NCBI GenBank assembly: GCA_900538575.1
Contig: UPZA01000001.1
Span: forward strand, 1-64,000
Source: an uncultured Ruminococcus sp.
GTDB taxonomy: Bacteria > Bacillota > Clostridia > Oscillospirales > Ruminococcaceae
Direction of reading: 5' to 3'
Length of the DNA: 64,000 nt
Below the pieces are notes generated by a model, which had not been told where the DNA came from, ran no database searches, and was given only the letters and a program-made list of their open reading frames with translations. Positions 44,654-52,971 of the stretch are shown piece by piece. The position numbers and the translations under genes were made by a program. Numbering within the stretch: position 1 is the first letter of the stretch; every line of letters begins with the position of its first letter.

Positions 44654-45982
44654 ATGAACGTCAAAGTTGTAAAATTCGGCGGGAGCAGTCTTGCGGACGC
44701 AAAACAGATAACAAAGGCCGCAAATATTATAAAAAGCGACAATACCCGCAGATTTGTGGTGCCGTCGGCTCCGGGCAAGCGGTACTCAGAGGACGTAAAG
44801 GTTACGGATATGCTTTATAACTGCAATAAGCTTGCAATGGAAAATAAAAGCATCGACAATGCATTTCAGTCAATAGCCGACCGTTATAACGATATCATTA
44901 AAGAGCTCGGTATAAATCTCTCTCTTGAAAACGAATTTGATACAATAAAGAAAAATATTGCGGCTAAGGCAGGAAGCGAATATTCCGCAAGCCGCGGCGA
45001 ATATTTAAACGGTATTATCATTGCAAATCTTCTTGGCTTCGAATTTATCGACGCCGCCGATGTAATCGTTTTTAACTCTGACGGTTCATTCAATAACGAC
45101 AAAACGCAGCCTAAGCTCCGCTCAAGGCTTGAGCATGTAAAAGCGGCGGTTATTCCGGGCTTTTACGGCGCTGATGAAAAAGGGAATGTACGCACCTTTT
45201 CAAGAGGCGGATCGGACGTTACAGGCTCTATCATAGCGAGCGCTGTAAAGGCGGAGGTATATGAAAACTGGACGGACGTTTCGGGATTTTTAGTATCCGA
45301 TCCGAGAATTGTTGACAGTCCTAAGTCTATAAGCGTTATTACTTATAAAGAATTGAGAGAGCTTTCATATATGGGAGCGACAGTCCTTCATGAGGACGCG
45401 ATTTTTCCCGTTAGAACAGCCGGAATTCCTATAAATATCAAAAATACCAATCGTCCTGAGGACGCGGGAACAATGATAGTTTCAGACGTTTCCGACGACG
45501 AGCTGAACAAATATACAATAACGGGAATTGCAGGAAAAAAAGGCTTTGCAGCTATAAACATTGAAAAAGCCATGATGAATAGCGAGCTTGGCTTCTGCCG
45601 TAAGGTACTAAGCATTCTTGAGGATTTCAATATATCGATAGAACATATGCCATCAGGAATCGACACTCTTTCTCTTATCTTTCCTTACAGCAATATTGAG
45701 GGTAAGGAGGACGAGGTCATTTCAAAAATCAGAAAGGCCGTTTCTCCGGATCATATTGAGCTTGAAAAGGGAATTGCCATGCTTGCCGTAGTGGGCAGAG
45801 GCATGAGGCGCACAAGAGGTACGGCTGCAAGGATTTTTGCCTCTATGGCTCACGCCAGAATAAATGTAAAAATGATCGATCAGGGCTCCAGTGAGCTTAA
45901 TATAATTATCGGTATCGGTGAAGAGGATTTTAACGAGGCCATACGCAGAATTTACGATATGTTTATCAATTCGATTGAATAA
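44654..45982 (+). CDS. Aspartate kinase
   Basis: Phosphorylates aspartate, the entry to lysine, threonine, methionine and diaminopimelate synthesis. The 442-residue product has the N-terminal kinase motif VKFGGSSLAD, FSRGGSDVTGSIIA and WTDVSGFLVSDPRIV, and tandem ACT domains at the C-terminus (about 300-440), the usual site of allosteric control by lysine or threonine. Start at 44654 with AAGGAG 6 bases upstream. Monofunctional (no homoserine dehydrogenase domain). lysC, thrA-type or dapG cannot be separated by eye, so no symbol is given. Confidence 0.93.
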   Translation: MNVKVVKFGGSSLADAKQITKAANIIKSDNTRRFVVPSAPGKRYSEDVKVTDMLYNCNKLAMENKSIDNAFQSIADRYNDIIKELGINLSLENEFDTIKKNIAAKAGSEYSASRGEYLNGIIIANLLGFEFIDAADVIVFNSDGSFNNDKTQPKLRSRLEHVKAAVIPGFYGADEKGNVRTFSRGGSDVTGSIIASAVKAEVYENWTDVSGFLVSDPRIVDSPKSISVITYKELRELSYMGATVLHEDAIFPVRTAGIPINIKNTNRPEDAGTMIVSDVSDDELNKYTITGIAGKKGFAAINIEKAMMNSELGFCRKVLSILEDFNISIEHMPSGIDTLSLIFPYSNIEGKEDEVISKIRKAVSPDHIELEKGIAMLAVVGRGMRRTRGTAARIFASMAHARINVKMIDQGSSELNIIIGIGEEDFNEAIRRIYDMFINSIE

Positions 45983-45997
45983 TTTATTTAAATATAG

Positions 45998-46038
45998 AAA
46001 CGCTGTCAGATAAAATTTTATCTGGCAGCGTTTTTTTC
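45998..46038 (+). terminator. Aspartokinase terminator
   Basis: Long stem AAACGCTG-CAGATAAAA with TTTTATCTG-CAGCGTTT (one mismatch) and a seven-T run. Confidence 0.9.
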
Positions 46039-46091
46039 AACGTTTTAATAAGTTAACGCGTTTTATATACAGAAAAGGCGGTGATGAAAGC

Positions 46092-46643
46092 ATGACGGAT
46101 GATTACAGTACTGAATATATAAAAGAAATATATGAACGTAATGTCGACGATATTTATGGAATTTGCTTTTCATATCTGAAAAATATTCATGACTGTGAAG
46201 ACGCGGTATCAGCAGTATTTGTAAAGCTAATGAAAAACAAACCTATTTTTCAGTCGCAGAAACAAGAAAAAGCATGGCTTATAATAACGGCTTGCAACCA
46301 TTGCAAAAGTATACTGCGTTTTTCACTTCGACATCCCAGACTTGATATAAGCAATCTTCCGGAACAGGGTTACTGGGATAATACAGAAAACACTGAATTA
46401 CTCGAAATTATATTGTCACTTCCCGAAAAATACAGAATAATACTGTATCTTCATTATTATGAAAGGTATTCCCTAAAAGAAATTTCAAAGATAGTAAATA
46501 CTAATGAGTCGACAATCCGCTCACGTCTTTTTTACGGAAAAAAGAAACTTATGAAACTGATAGGAGGTACAGAATATGAAAAAATATATCGAGGTGATGG
46601 ATCATATCAGACCAACAGATGTTCAGAAAAAACAGATGCTTGA
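46092..46643 (+). CDS. ECF-type RNA polymerase sigma factor
   Basis: The 183-residue product has region 2 (YGICFSYLKNIHDCEDAVSA, AWLIITACNHCKSILR) and region 4 (IILYLHYYERYSLKEISK, TNESTIRSRLFYGKKKLMKL). The last about 22 residues lie in a segment that also encodes the start of the next gene in another frame (68-base overlap). A GGCGGTGATGAAAG stretch precedes the ATG. It forms an operon with the membrane protein downstream, a sigma/anti-sigma arrangement. Confidence 0.88.
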   Translation: MTDDYSTEYIKEIYERNVDDIYGICFSYLKNIHDCEDAVSAVFVKLMKNKPIFQSQKQEKAWLIITACNHCKSILRFSLRHPRLDISNLPEQGYWDNTENTELLEIILSLPEKYRIILYLHYYERYSLKEISKIVNTNESTIRSRLFYGKKKLMKLIGGTEYEKIYRGDGSYQTNRCSEKTDA

Positions 46644-47589
46644 AAATGCTTTTTACGAAGCAAACCAAAAAAGAAAGATATTTCGATTTAAATATGGCTT
46701 AATTGCAGCTTTGATTTGTGTAATATTTTCCACAGCCGTTTTTGCCGATGAAATAAAAAATACATTTTATGGAATTTTTAACAGCGATAATATAGTTGGA
46801 GACAAAGTTTTAAATGATATTTATACCGACGGTAACGATCATGTTAAAATGTCAGTAAAAGAGGTTCTTTCAGATAAAATCAGCGCATACGCAATAGTTG
46901 AATATACAGCGCTTGATGAAAAAGGACGAATATGGCTTGATAATCTGCATGCCGTTCAAAAGCTTAATCCTTTAAAGCTTAATCCGTTAATCAAAGATAA
47001 TAATGGTTCTCTTTACGGTGTTAATTTTTCTTACGGCTTTGAGGAAATCGAAAAATATCGAAGTGAAAAAATTCATGTTTTCAAGGTTATGTATCATGCT
47101 TCGGGTGAAAATTTCGGAACTGAATCTATACAGCTTTCTTATCCGCTTTGCAATAAATGGGAAAATAAGGTTATAATTGACGTTTCCGAGTCTTTAAGAA
47201 CCGTTGACATAAAAATTGACAGCAGTCAAGCGCCCGATAAATACTATAAACCGCTTGGGATCAAGCTTTCGCCTATTAGCGTTCTTATATACGGCAAAGA
47301 TTTAGGAATGATAGAATTCGGAAAAACCGCCTCCGGAGGTTATTATCAGAAAATAGTTCATTATGAAGAATTAGATTCTCTGAATCTCATCTTGAAAGAC
47401 GGTTCAATATATAATATGCTTTTAACGGACAATGAAAATATGGTAAAATGTCAATCTATGATGACGCATGTTGGCAATCCGGCGCTTGACTATGACTGTA
47501 TTATTTATACAGGTATATTCAAAGATTCCATTGATATTAGCTTGATTAAAGCAATAGAGCTTGACGGCGTATACTATGATCTGAATTAA
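46576..47589 (+). CDS. DUF4179-like membrane protein, putative anti-sigma factor
   Basis: The 337-residue product has a short cytoplasmic N-terminus (MKKYIEVMDHIRPTDVQKKQMLENAF), a single transmembrane segment at about 39-55 ending TAVFADE, and an extracellular domain of some 280 residues that is beta-rich. This resembles DUF4179-containing anti-sigma proteins that follow ECF genes in Clostridia. GGAGG lies 8 bases before the ATG, within the sigma coding region; the overlap couples translation. Signal sensed unknown. Confidence 0.75.
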   Translation: MKKYIEVMDHIRPTDVQKKQMLENAFYEANQKRKIFRFKYGLIAALICVIFSTAVFADEIKNTFYGIFNSDNIVGDKVLNDIYTDGNDHVKMSVKEVLSDKISAYAIVEYTALDEKGRIWLDNLHAVQKLNPLKLNPLIKDNNGSLYGVNFSYGFEEIEKYRSEKIHVFKVMYHASGENFGTESIQLSYPLCNKWENKVIIDVSESLRTVDIKIDSSQAPDKYYKPLGIKLSPISVLIYGKDLGMIEFGKTASGGYYQKIVHYEELDSLNLILKDGSIYNMLLTDNENMVKCQSMMTHVGNPALDYDCIIYTGIFKDSIDISLIKAIELDGVYYDLN

Positions 47590-47620
47590 AAATGCGGACG
47601 GTCTAACCGTCCGCATTTTC
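47588..47620. terminator. Bidirectional terminator holding the RHH stop codon in its loop
   Basis: Perfect stem AAAATGCGGACGG / CCGTCCGCATTTT with loop TCTAA (47591-47620). The minus-strand TAG stop of the ribbon-helix-helix gene (47603-47605) lies in the loop. It terminates both converging operons. Confidence 0.9.
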
Positions 47621-47782
47621 TCTTTTCCCTTTTTTGCGCTTCTTTACACATTCCGTAAGCAGAAATTCTATTTGACCATTGATTGATCGAAAATCGTCCT
47701 CCGCCCAATCCGCAAGCTCAGCCCACAATTTTGGGGACAATCTCAACACAATCTGTTTTTTCGAATCCTTTTTTTCCGCCAA
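47603..47782 (-). CDS. Small ribbon-helix-helix (Arc-like) DNA-binding protein
   Basis: A 59-residue protein starting with TTG, 7 bases after a GGAGGG site. Residues about 10-17 (QIVLRLSP) form the antiparallel beta strand of an RHH dimer, followed by two helices: KLWAELADWAEDDFRSING and QIEFLLTECVKKR. This is the Arc/MetJ-like pattern. The gene lies 18 bases downstream of the SPFH gene in one operon. A palindrome overlapping the operon's -10 box is a likely target, giving autoregulation; binding is inferred. Confidence 0.75.
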   Translation of the reverse strand: MAEKKDSKKQIVLRLSPKLWAELADWAEDDFRSINGQIEFLLTECVKKRKKGKRENADG

Positions 47783-47800
47783 GATTATCCCTCCATTTTA

Positions 47801-48799
47801 TCAGTATATCGATCCGCTGTTCACTATCGGCTGTGCATCTTTATTTCCGCAGAGTACCACAAGTAGATTTGAGACCATCTGAGCTTTTCTTTCATCATCA
47901 AGATCGCAAACATTATTTTCAGCCAGATTCTTGAGAGCCATATCAACCATTCCTACAGCTCCCTCGACTATTTTCTGTCTTGCTTCTATTATAGCGGTCG
48001 CCTGCTGGCGCTGAAGCATAGCAGCCGCTATTTCAGGCGCATATGCAAGGTGAGTAATTCTTACCTCGTCAATATTAATTCCCGCTATCCTTACTTTGCC
48101 CTGCAGTTCCGTTCTCAGGCAGTCGGCAATTTCCTGACTCGATCCCCTGAGGGATTTTTCCTCGCCTTCATCCGAAACATCGTAAGGATAAAGTCTGACA
48201 ATATTTCTTAATGCAGTATCCGCCTGTGCAGACAGAAAATCTTCATAATTATCAACATTAAAAACCGCCATTGCCGTGTTTTCAACATTCCATATGACGT
48301 TTATACCGATTTCAATAGGATTTCCAAGAACATCGTTTATTTTCTGCTTCTCATTTCTTAATGTCATAGCCTTAAGCGATATTTTCTTACTGATTCCTAC
48401 AACGGCTATTTTAATATCGTTATTATTCTTGGCAGATTCGTTAGCCGCATTTACAGCATTATCATATTTAGGACTTACAGCGGTACAAAAAGGATTCACA
48501 AAGAAAAAGCCGTCATTTTTAAGCGTACCCACATACTTACCGAAAAAAGTCAACACCAACGCTTCGTTAGGCTTCATTACCTTAAATCCGCAGTCTATAA
48601 TTATAGCGGCGATAAACGCGATACTTCCTAATATTATTAAGGCTGTTCCCGCAAACGCTTTATTAACTGTACAAAGAAAAATACCTCCTATAAGACCTCC
48701 AATAAAAGCCAGATAAAGAATAATGCTAAGAAACAGCATGGACCATCCGCTTTTGGCCTTTAAAACCTTTTCTTCAGTTATCATTTGTTTCGTTTCCAT
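47801..48799 (-). CDS. SPFH domain-containing membrane protein
   Basis: The 332-residue product has two N-terminal transmembrane segments (about 17-45 and 49-70), then an SPFH/band-7 domain (about 75-270) with GFKVMKPNEALVLTFFGKY, LRGSSQEIADCLRTELQ and AAAMLQRQQATAIIEARQKI typical of prohibitin/stomatin relatives. Such proteins form oligomeric rings on membranes; the role here is unknown. GGAGG precedes the ATG by 8 bases. Co-transcribed with the RHH gene. Confidence 0.9.
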   Translation of the reverse strand: METKQMITEEKVLKAKSGWSMLFLSIILYLAFIGGLIGGIFLCTVNKAFAGTALIILGSIAFIAAIIIDCGFKVMKPNEALVLTFFGKYVGTLKNDGFFFVNPFCTAVSPKYDNAVNAANESAKNNNDIKIAVVGISKKISLKAMTLRNEKQKINDVLGNPIEIGINVIWNVENTAMAVFNVDNYEDFLSAQADTALRNIVRLYPYDVSDEGEEKSLRGSSQEIADCLRTELQGKVRIAGINIDEVRITHLAYAPEIAAAMLQRQQATAIIEARQKIVEGAVGMVDMALKNLAENNVCDLDDERKAQMVSNLLVVLCGNKDAQPIVNSGSIY

Positions 48800-48816
48800 A
48801 ATTTCATCCTCCAGAC

Positions 48817-48855
48817 GTTATTATAATGATATCATTCTGATATCATTATAATAAC
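48817..48855. promoter_or_regulatory. 39-bp perfect palindromic operator with two TGATATCAT sites
   Basis: Arms GTTATTATAATGATATCA and TGATATCATTATAATAAC are perfect reverse complements (18 bp each) around TTC. TGATATCA occurs twice, 12 bases apart, the spacing used by paired ribbon-helix-helix dimers. The right arm covers the predicted -10 box (48848-48853) of the SPFH promoter, so a bound protein would block transcription. Confidence 0.7.
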
Positions 48856-48876
48856 ACTAACCGGAGCTTTTGTCAA
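48848..48876 (-). promoter_or_regulatory. Promoter of the SPFH-RHH operon
   Basis: Minus strand TTGACA (48871-48876), 17 bases, TATTAT (48848-48853). Confidence 0.65.
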
Positions 48877-48885
48877 GCGGTTTTA

Positions 48886-48914
48886 TTGATTTCTTGTAGA
48901 AAAAATGATATTAT
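48886..48914 (+). promoter_or_regulatory. Promoter of ybaK
   Basis: TTGATT (48886-48891), 17 bases, TATTAT (48909-48914) with an upstream TG (extended -10). ATGATAT at its -10 resembles half of the neighbouring operator. Confidence 0.55.
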
Positions 48915-48937
48915 AATGTTATGAAAGGACGATCTGC

Positions 48938-49402
48938 ATGGAAAAAACTAATGTCATGAGAATTATTGAGAGAAAAAAATTAAAATATAATTATCATTTT
49001 TATAATCCGGAAACAGTAAACGGAGCCGAAGTTGCCGCATTTTTAAAGGAAGATCCGGAAAGAGTATTCAAAACGCTTGTAACCGTTGGAAAAAGCAATA
49101 AAAATTATGTTTTTATGGTACCCGTATGCCAAGAGCTTGATTTAAAAAAGGCCGCAAAAGCTGTAGCAGAAAAATCTATTGAAATGATAAAAGCAAAAGA
49201 TCTGTTTTCGCTTACAGGTTATATACACGGCGGCTGTTCACCAATCGGTATGAAAAAGCAGTTTACCACCGTCGCACATATAACCGCAGAAAAATTCAGT
49301 TCAATTTATTTCAGCGGCGGTAAATTAGGATGTCAGATTGAAATGCCGTTTGAAACGCTGAAAACAATCGTCCCCGTAAGAACTTGCGATATTATAAAAT
49401 AA
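48938..49402 (+). CDS. ybaK: Cys-tRNA(Pro) deacylase (YbaK/EbsC family)
   Basis: Hydrolyses Cys mischarged onto tRNA(Pro). The 154-residue product has RVFKTLVTVG, VCQELDLKKAAKAV, and the conserved GYIHGGCSPIGMKK. AAAGGA precedes the ATG. Divergent from the SPFH-RHH operon and sharing its control region. Confidence 0.92.
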   Translation: MEKTNVMRIIERKKLKYNYHFYNPETVNGAEVAAFLKEDPERVFKTLVTVGKSNKNYVFMVPVCQELDLKKAAKAVAEKSIEMIKAKDLFSLTGYIHGGCSPIGMKKQFTTVAHITAEKFSSIYFSGGKLGCQIEMPFETLKTIVPVRTCDIIK

Positions 49403-49456
49403 AAGAGCATAGCGTCCCGTTCGGTAGTTTAACTGATTCACTTAACTAAATAATAT

Positions 49457-49491
49457 AAAAAAACACACGGATATCAAACCGTGTGTTTTTT
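49457..49491. terminator. Bidirectional terminator ybaK / coaX
   Basis: Stem ACACACGG / CCGTGTGT (49463-49486) flanked by A and T runs, between the convergent genes. Confidence 0.85.
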
Positions 49492-49495
49492 CGTT

Positions 49496-50266
49496 TTATA
49501 TCGTCCTATTTTTATTATATATAAGAACAAGTCCCTTCAGCAAGAGCTCATTATCCAAAATAATTTTTCTGCGACAATAGGGAATTATCTTATCAGCCAG
49601 CAAGCCGGTAGCGACAACGTTCGCCCCGCATCCTATTTCTTCCTCAAGCCTGTCTATCAGCCCGTCTACCGAAGCGGCCGTACCATAAACCGCACCGCTT
49701 TTCATACATTCAGCTGTATTGCTGCCTATGATTTTTCTTGGCGGTTCAACGGCAATTCTCTGTAGCAAGGAGGTTTTTTCTATTAACGCTTCTAAAGCAG
49801 TAGTAACGCCGGTCAATATCATACCGCCTATATAATTCCTGTTTTGATCTATAACCGAAGCAGCCGTAGCCGCACTGAAATCAAATATAATAAGCGGAGC
49901 GCCGTAATAAGCAATCCCCGCTATAGCTCCGGCAACAAGATCCGCCCCTAACTGAGCCGGATTATCAATAATTATGCTAAGACCGGTTTTAATTCCGGGA
50001 CCTACTACCATCATCCTATTCGATATGATTTTTTCAGCCGCTTCTTTGACGATTGACGTTACCGACGGAACCACCGAGGCTATTATTCCGCCATGAATCA
50101 TACTTTTTTCAACACCGTGTATTTCAAAAATATTTTTAATTAATATGGCATATTCCAACGGCGTTCTGCTCGTTTGAGTTGAAAATCGCTCGACAAATAT
50201 AAATTTATCGTCTTTGCTGCATCCTACTACAACATTTATATTTCCTATATCAATAGTTAAAATCAT
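49496..50266 (-). CDS. coaX: Type III pantothenate kinase (divergent)
   Basis: Phosphorylates pantothenate in CoA synthesis. The 256-residue product has the ASKHA layout and family length, with LTIDIGNINVVVG at the start (usual DxGNT; here Ile replaces Thr), GADLVAGAIAG, and IIFDFSAATAASV where DFGTATT is usual, and GGMILTGV where GGxIxPG is usual. Several phosphate-binding positions therefore deviate, though overall similarity is clear. It may be a paralogue with altered function or a lineage-specific form. Confidence 0.8.
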   Translation of the reverse strand: MILTIDIGNINVVVGCSKDDKFIFVERFSTQTSRTPLEYAILIKNIFEIHGVEKSMIHGGIIASVVPSVTSIVKEAAEKIISNRMMVVGPGIKTGLSIIIDNPAQLGADLVAGAIAGIAYYGAPLIIFDFSAATAASVIDQNRNYIGGMILTGVTTALEALIEKTSLLQRIAVEPPRKIIGSNTAECMKSGAVYGTAASVDGLIDRLEEEIGCGANVVATGLLADKIIPYCRRKIILDNELLLKGLVLIYNKNRTI

Positions 50267-50281
50267 TTAAACGCTCCGTAA

Positions 50282-51193
50282 CTAATCCTGTATAAAAAAC
50301 TGAGTCCAGTAATACTGATACTGCGTATCAGACTTTTCATAATATCCGACGCCCATTTTTGTAAAATAAGGATCGAGTATATTATCACGATGTCCCTCTG
50401 AATTCATCCAGCCTTTTACAACCGCCTCAGGAGAAGAATATCCTCCGCCTATATTTTCTCCGGCATAATTATAAGAGATATTCATCTCTTTCAAAACGGT
50501 AAAGCATTCTTTTCCGTCAGGTCTGGTATGAGACATATTTGAAGATATTTCAGTCGCCCTTTTTTGCGCGGCGTTGCACAAGGAATTATCAAGCGTCAAG
50601 GCCTTTAATCCCCGTGAAATTCTCTCCTTGTTTACAAGTTCAAAAACTCTGTTTACATATTCCTCCTTTTTCTGTCTTTCAGCCAACTCGTTTTCTATGG
50701 AATTCTGAATTAACATTTTACTAATGTCAACTGCGTCGTAAAGATCCACAACTCCGTCGAGATTGTAATCCGCAGCAAACTCGCGGAACCCTCCGCCGAA
50801 TGAATAGGTATTTATCAGATACCGTGAAATCAATATGGCGTCATAAAGATCTGTTGTTCCATCGCCGGTTGAATCGCCTCTTAATCCGATTTTAACATTA
50901 ATATCAGTAGGAACCTGATTTACATAAACCGTTATTACATAATCTTCCTGACCTGTCTTATATACGCTGCAAGGGGCCGCTCCGTTAAAGCTTATGCTTT
51001 CAAGAGCCTCCTGACTTACCGGCATTCCGTATTCGTTGACGTCTGTCAATCCCCAGTATTTAAAGGATAAATCATCGGAATAATACCAATGCTTACCCTT
51101 GTCGCTGAATTGTGCCGACGCTCCGTAGCCCGATGGCTGTATCAGCAAAAGTGACAGTGAAAGAGAGATCAGAAGCTTAATCGTCCTCTTCAT
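50282..51193 (-). CDS. Secreted CAP-domain protein with internal dockerin
   Basis: The 303-residue product has a signal peptide (1 to about 27), a small N-terminal domain, a dockerin at about 105-165 (GDSTGDGTTDLYD and ADYNLDGVVDLYD), and a C-terminal CAP/SCP domain (about 175-303) with NKERISRGLKALT, MSHTRPDGK, AGENIGGGYSSPE and GHRDNILDPYFTKMGVG. CAP proteins are secreted, often calcium-dependent; enzymatic role unproven. A dockerin in the middle is less common than at an end. The ATG at 51193 follows GAGGGTG. Confidence 0.88.
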   Translation of the reverse strand: MKRTIKLLISLSLSLLLIQPSGYGASAQFSDKGKHWYYSDDLSFKYWGLTDVNEYGMPVSQEALESISFNGAAPCSVYKTGQEDYVITVYVNQVPTDINVKIGLRGDSTGDGTTDLYDAILISRYLINTYSFGGGFREFAADYNLDGVVDLYDAVDISKMLIQNSIENELAERQKKEEYVNRVFELVNKERISRGLKALTLDNSLCNAAQKRATEISSNMSHTRPDGKECFTVLKEMNISYNYAGENIGGGYSSPEAVVKGWMNSEGHRDNILDPYFTKMGVGYYEKSDTQYQYYWTQFFIQD

Positions 51194-51204
51194 AAATATC
51201 ACCC

Positions 51205-52836
51205 TCATAAAATTTTTTTAAAGCATTCGCAAGCATAGCGATTGTATTCTTCATAATCAACATTCATTGTTTTAATTTTGCCTTCCCGAAAAAGCTTCAT
51301 ACCGGAAATGATCCCCTCTTTGCTGTCGTCAATTAAAACTCCTCCGTATTTTCTCATAAAACTGCGAGGACCGGGTATATCTGTAGCAACCACCGGTAAC
51401 CCGAGCGAATCGGCTTCTAAAATAACAAGCCCCAGCCCCTCATATTCTGACGGCAGAATAAACAGATCACATTTTTTTAAAACAGGCATAGGGTTTTCCA
51501 TTGAACGTATTAGTATAATATTTCCACCTGATTTCCGTGCATATTCAACAGTTTGACTGTAAAGCTCCCCCCTGCCTCCTATAATTATAAGGCATGCGTT
51601 AGTATCGGGATATTCGACGCAATACTCTTTAAACGCGTCAATTAGGCGCATATGTGATTTTTCAGGAGAAAATCTTCCGATAGTTATAAATTTTTCAGTA
51701 TCTGAATTCAATAATTCCAATAGCTCGCCAAGAGATATGGTAGAATCTGTTTTCGGTTGAAATTCAACAGGCATTTTTGATTTTTTTAAAACAGTTTTAT
51801 AATCATGACAATTCGGAACTACAACCATATTTCCGCCGCCCCCGCTTATCCGGCGTGCGCTCTCCCTCATATCCTCGGTAACCAGCGCAACAGTATCATA
51901 ATTACAGTAAGCGTTTTTAAGCGTAGGCAAATGCTGATTATTTCTCTGCTTTATTTCCGAGACCATATCATTATGGACAAATATAATCCTGTTACCGTCA
52001 AATTGTTCAAACAGATTTATTATACCGTATTCATATCCTGTAAACTGGACGGCGGTACTGACATTAAATTCTCCGAAAAGCCTTTTCCATTCACGCCTGA
52101 AAAATTTCTCAAGCCGTTTTATAATAACGCCTGATGAAATATCAAGCTTAAAGTATAAGCAATAACAAATGAGCTCTGAAACAGACATACAGAATTCTCC
52201 TGCTATTGGAGCTTTACGAAATCTATCAGGAAGCTTATTTAGTCTTTCAGGATTTTTTCTGATAGAATTTTCCCGATATGTGAGAATATAATCCGAATCG
52301 CCGTCAAGATTTGAAAGCAGATTCAACAGAGACGTTGTAAGACCGTTCTGTGCCAAAGAACCGGTATATATAAGAACCCTTTTTTTAATGACAACGTCCT
52401 TTTTCATTAAAGGTTCGCGTTCCGCTATTTCAGATATAACGTCACGGTTATAGCCGATAAGGATTTCTCCTGAAAAAATGCCGTTTACATTAAATTCTTT
52501 TAAAAAACCTGATACGTCGGCATTTTCTGAAAAAAGAAGATAATCGGCATATGACAGCAGTCTCTGATATCTTCCGAAAAAAACGTCCGGCGAAAACTCA
52601 CAGATAAGTATTATAATCTGTCCTCTTTTTTTAATAAACCTATCAGGCAGAGAACCATCCGATACTATATACTGTGCATTCGCATAAGATCTTATTCTTT
52701 TTAAGCGGCAGGGAATATTTATTCTGTCATTGTCGCTGTAAACAGTTCCTGATTTTATATTTTTTTTATATTTCAAAAGATATATGCTTTCAGCAGTAGA
52801 ATTCAGAATCCTTCTGATAGCAGATTTTATTTCCAT
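51205..52836 (-). CDS. Glycosyltransferase of the GT4 (GT-B) type
   Basis: The 543-residue product has a C-terminal nucleotide-sugar domain with ITIGRFSPEKSHMRLIDAF and the EX7E-like LPSEYEGLGLVILEADSLG, typical of GT4. The N-terminal half is longer and less typical, with a segment (about 150-320) containing ILTYRENSIRKNPER. No membrane segment. Substrate unknown; wall polymers or exopolysaccharide are plausible. It lies 11 bases upstream of the CAP gene. Confidence 0.85.
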   Translation of the reverse strand: MEIKSAIRRILNSTAESIYLLKYKKNIKSGTVYSDNDRINIPCRLKRIRSYANAQYIVSDGSLPDRFIKKRGQIIILICEFSPDVFFGRYQRLLSYADYLLFSENADVSGFLKEFNVNGIFSGEILIGYNRDVISEIAEREPLMKKDVVIKKRVLIYTGSLAQNGLTTSLLNLLSNLDGDSDYILTYRENSIRKNPERLNKLPDRFRKAPIAGEFCMSVSELICYCLYFKLDISSGVIIKRLEKFFRREWKRLFGEFNVSTAVQFTGYEYGIINLFEQFDGNRIIFVHNDMVSEIKQRNNQHLPTLKNAYCNYDTVALVTEDMRESARRISGGGGNMVVVPNCHDYKTVLKKSKMPVEFQPKTDSTISLGELLELLNSDTEKFITIGRFSPEKSHMRLIDAFKEYCVEYPDTNACLIIIGGRGELYSQTVEYARKSGGNIILIRSMENPMPVLKKCDLFILPSEYEGLGLVILEADSLGLPVVATDIPGPRSFMRKYGGVLIDDSKEGIISGMKLFREGKIKTMNVDYEEYNRYACECFKKIL

Positions 52837-52860
52837 CGGAGCTCCTTTTTAACTTACATT

Positions 52861-52896
52861 AACAAAAAAGCGCCTTATATAAGGCGCTTTTTTGTT
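52861..52896. terminator. Palindromic terminator
   Basis: A perfect 36-base palindrome with stem AACAAAAAAGCGCCTTAT, T-rich on both sides. It terminates perR leftward before the glycosyltransferase gene. Confidence 0.85.
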
Positions 52897-52971
52897 AATG
52901 TGGTATAGAGAAAGAAAAGAACAATGAAGATACCGTAAATTTGCATTTCAAGTATCCATATTCTGTTTTTG

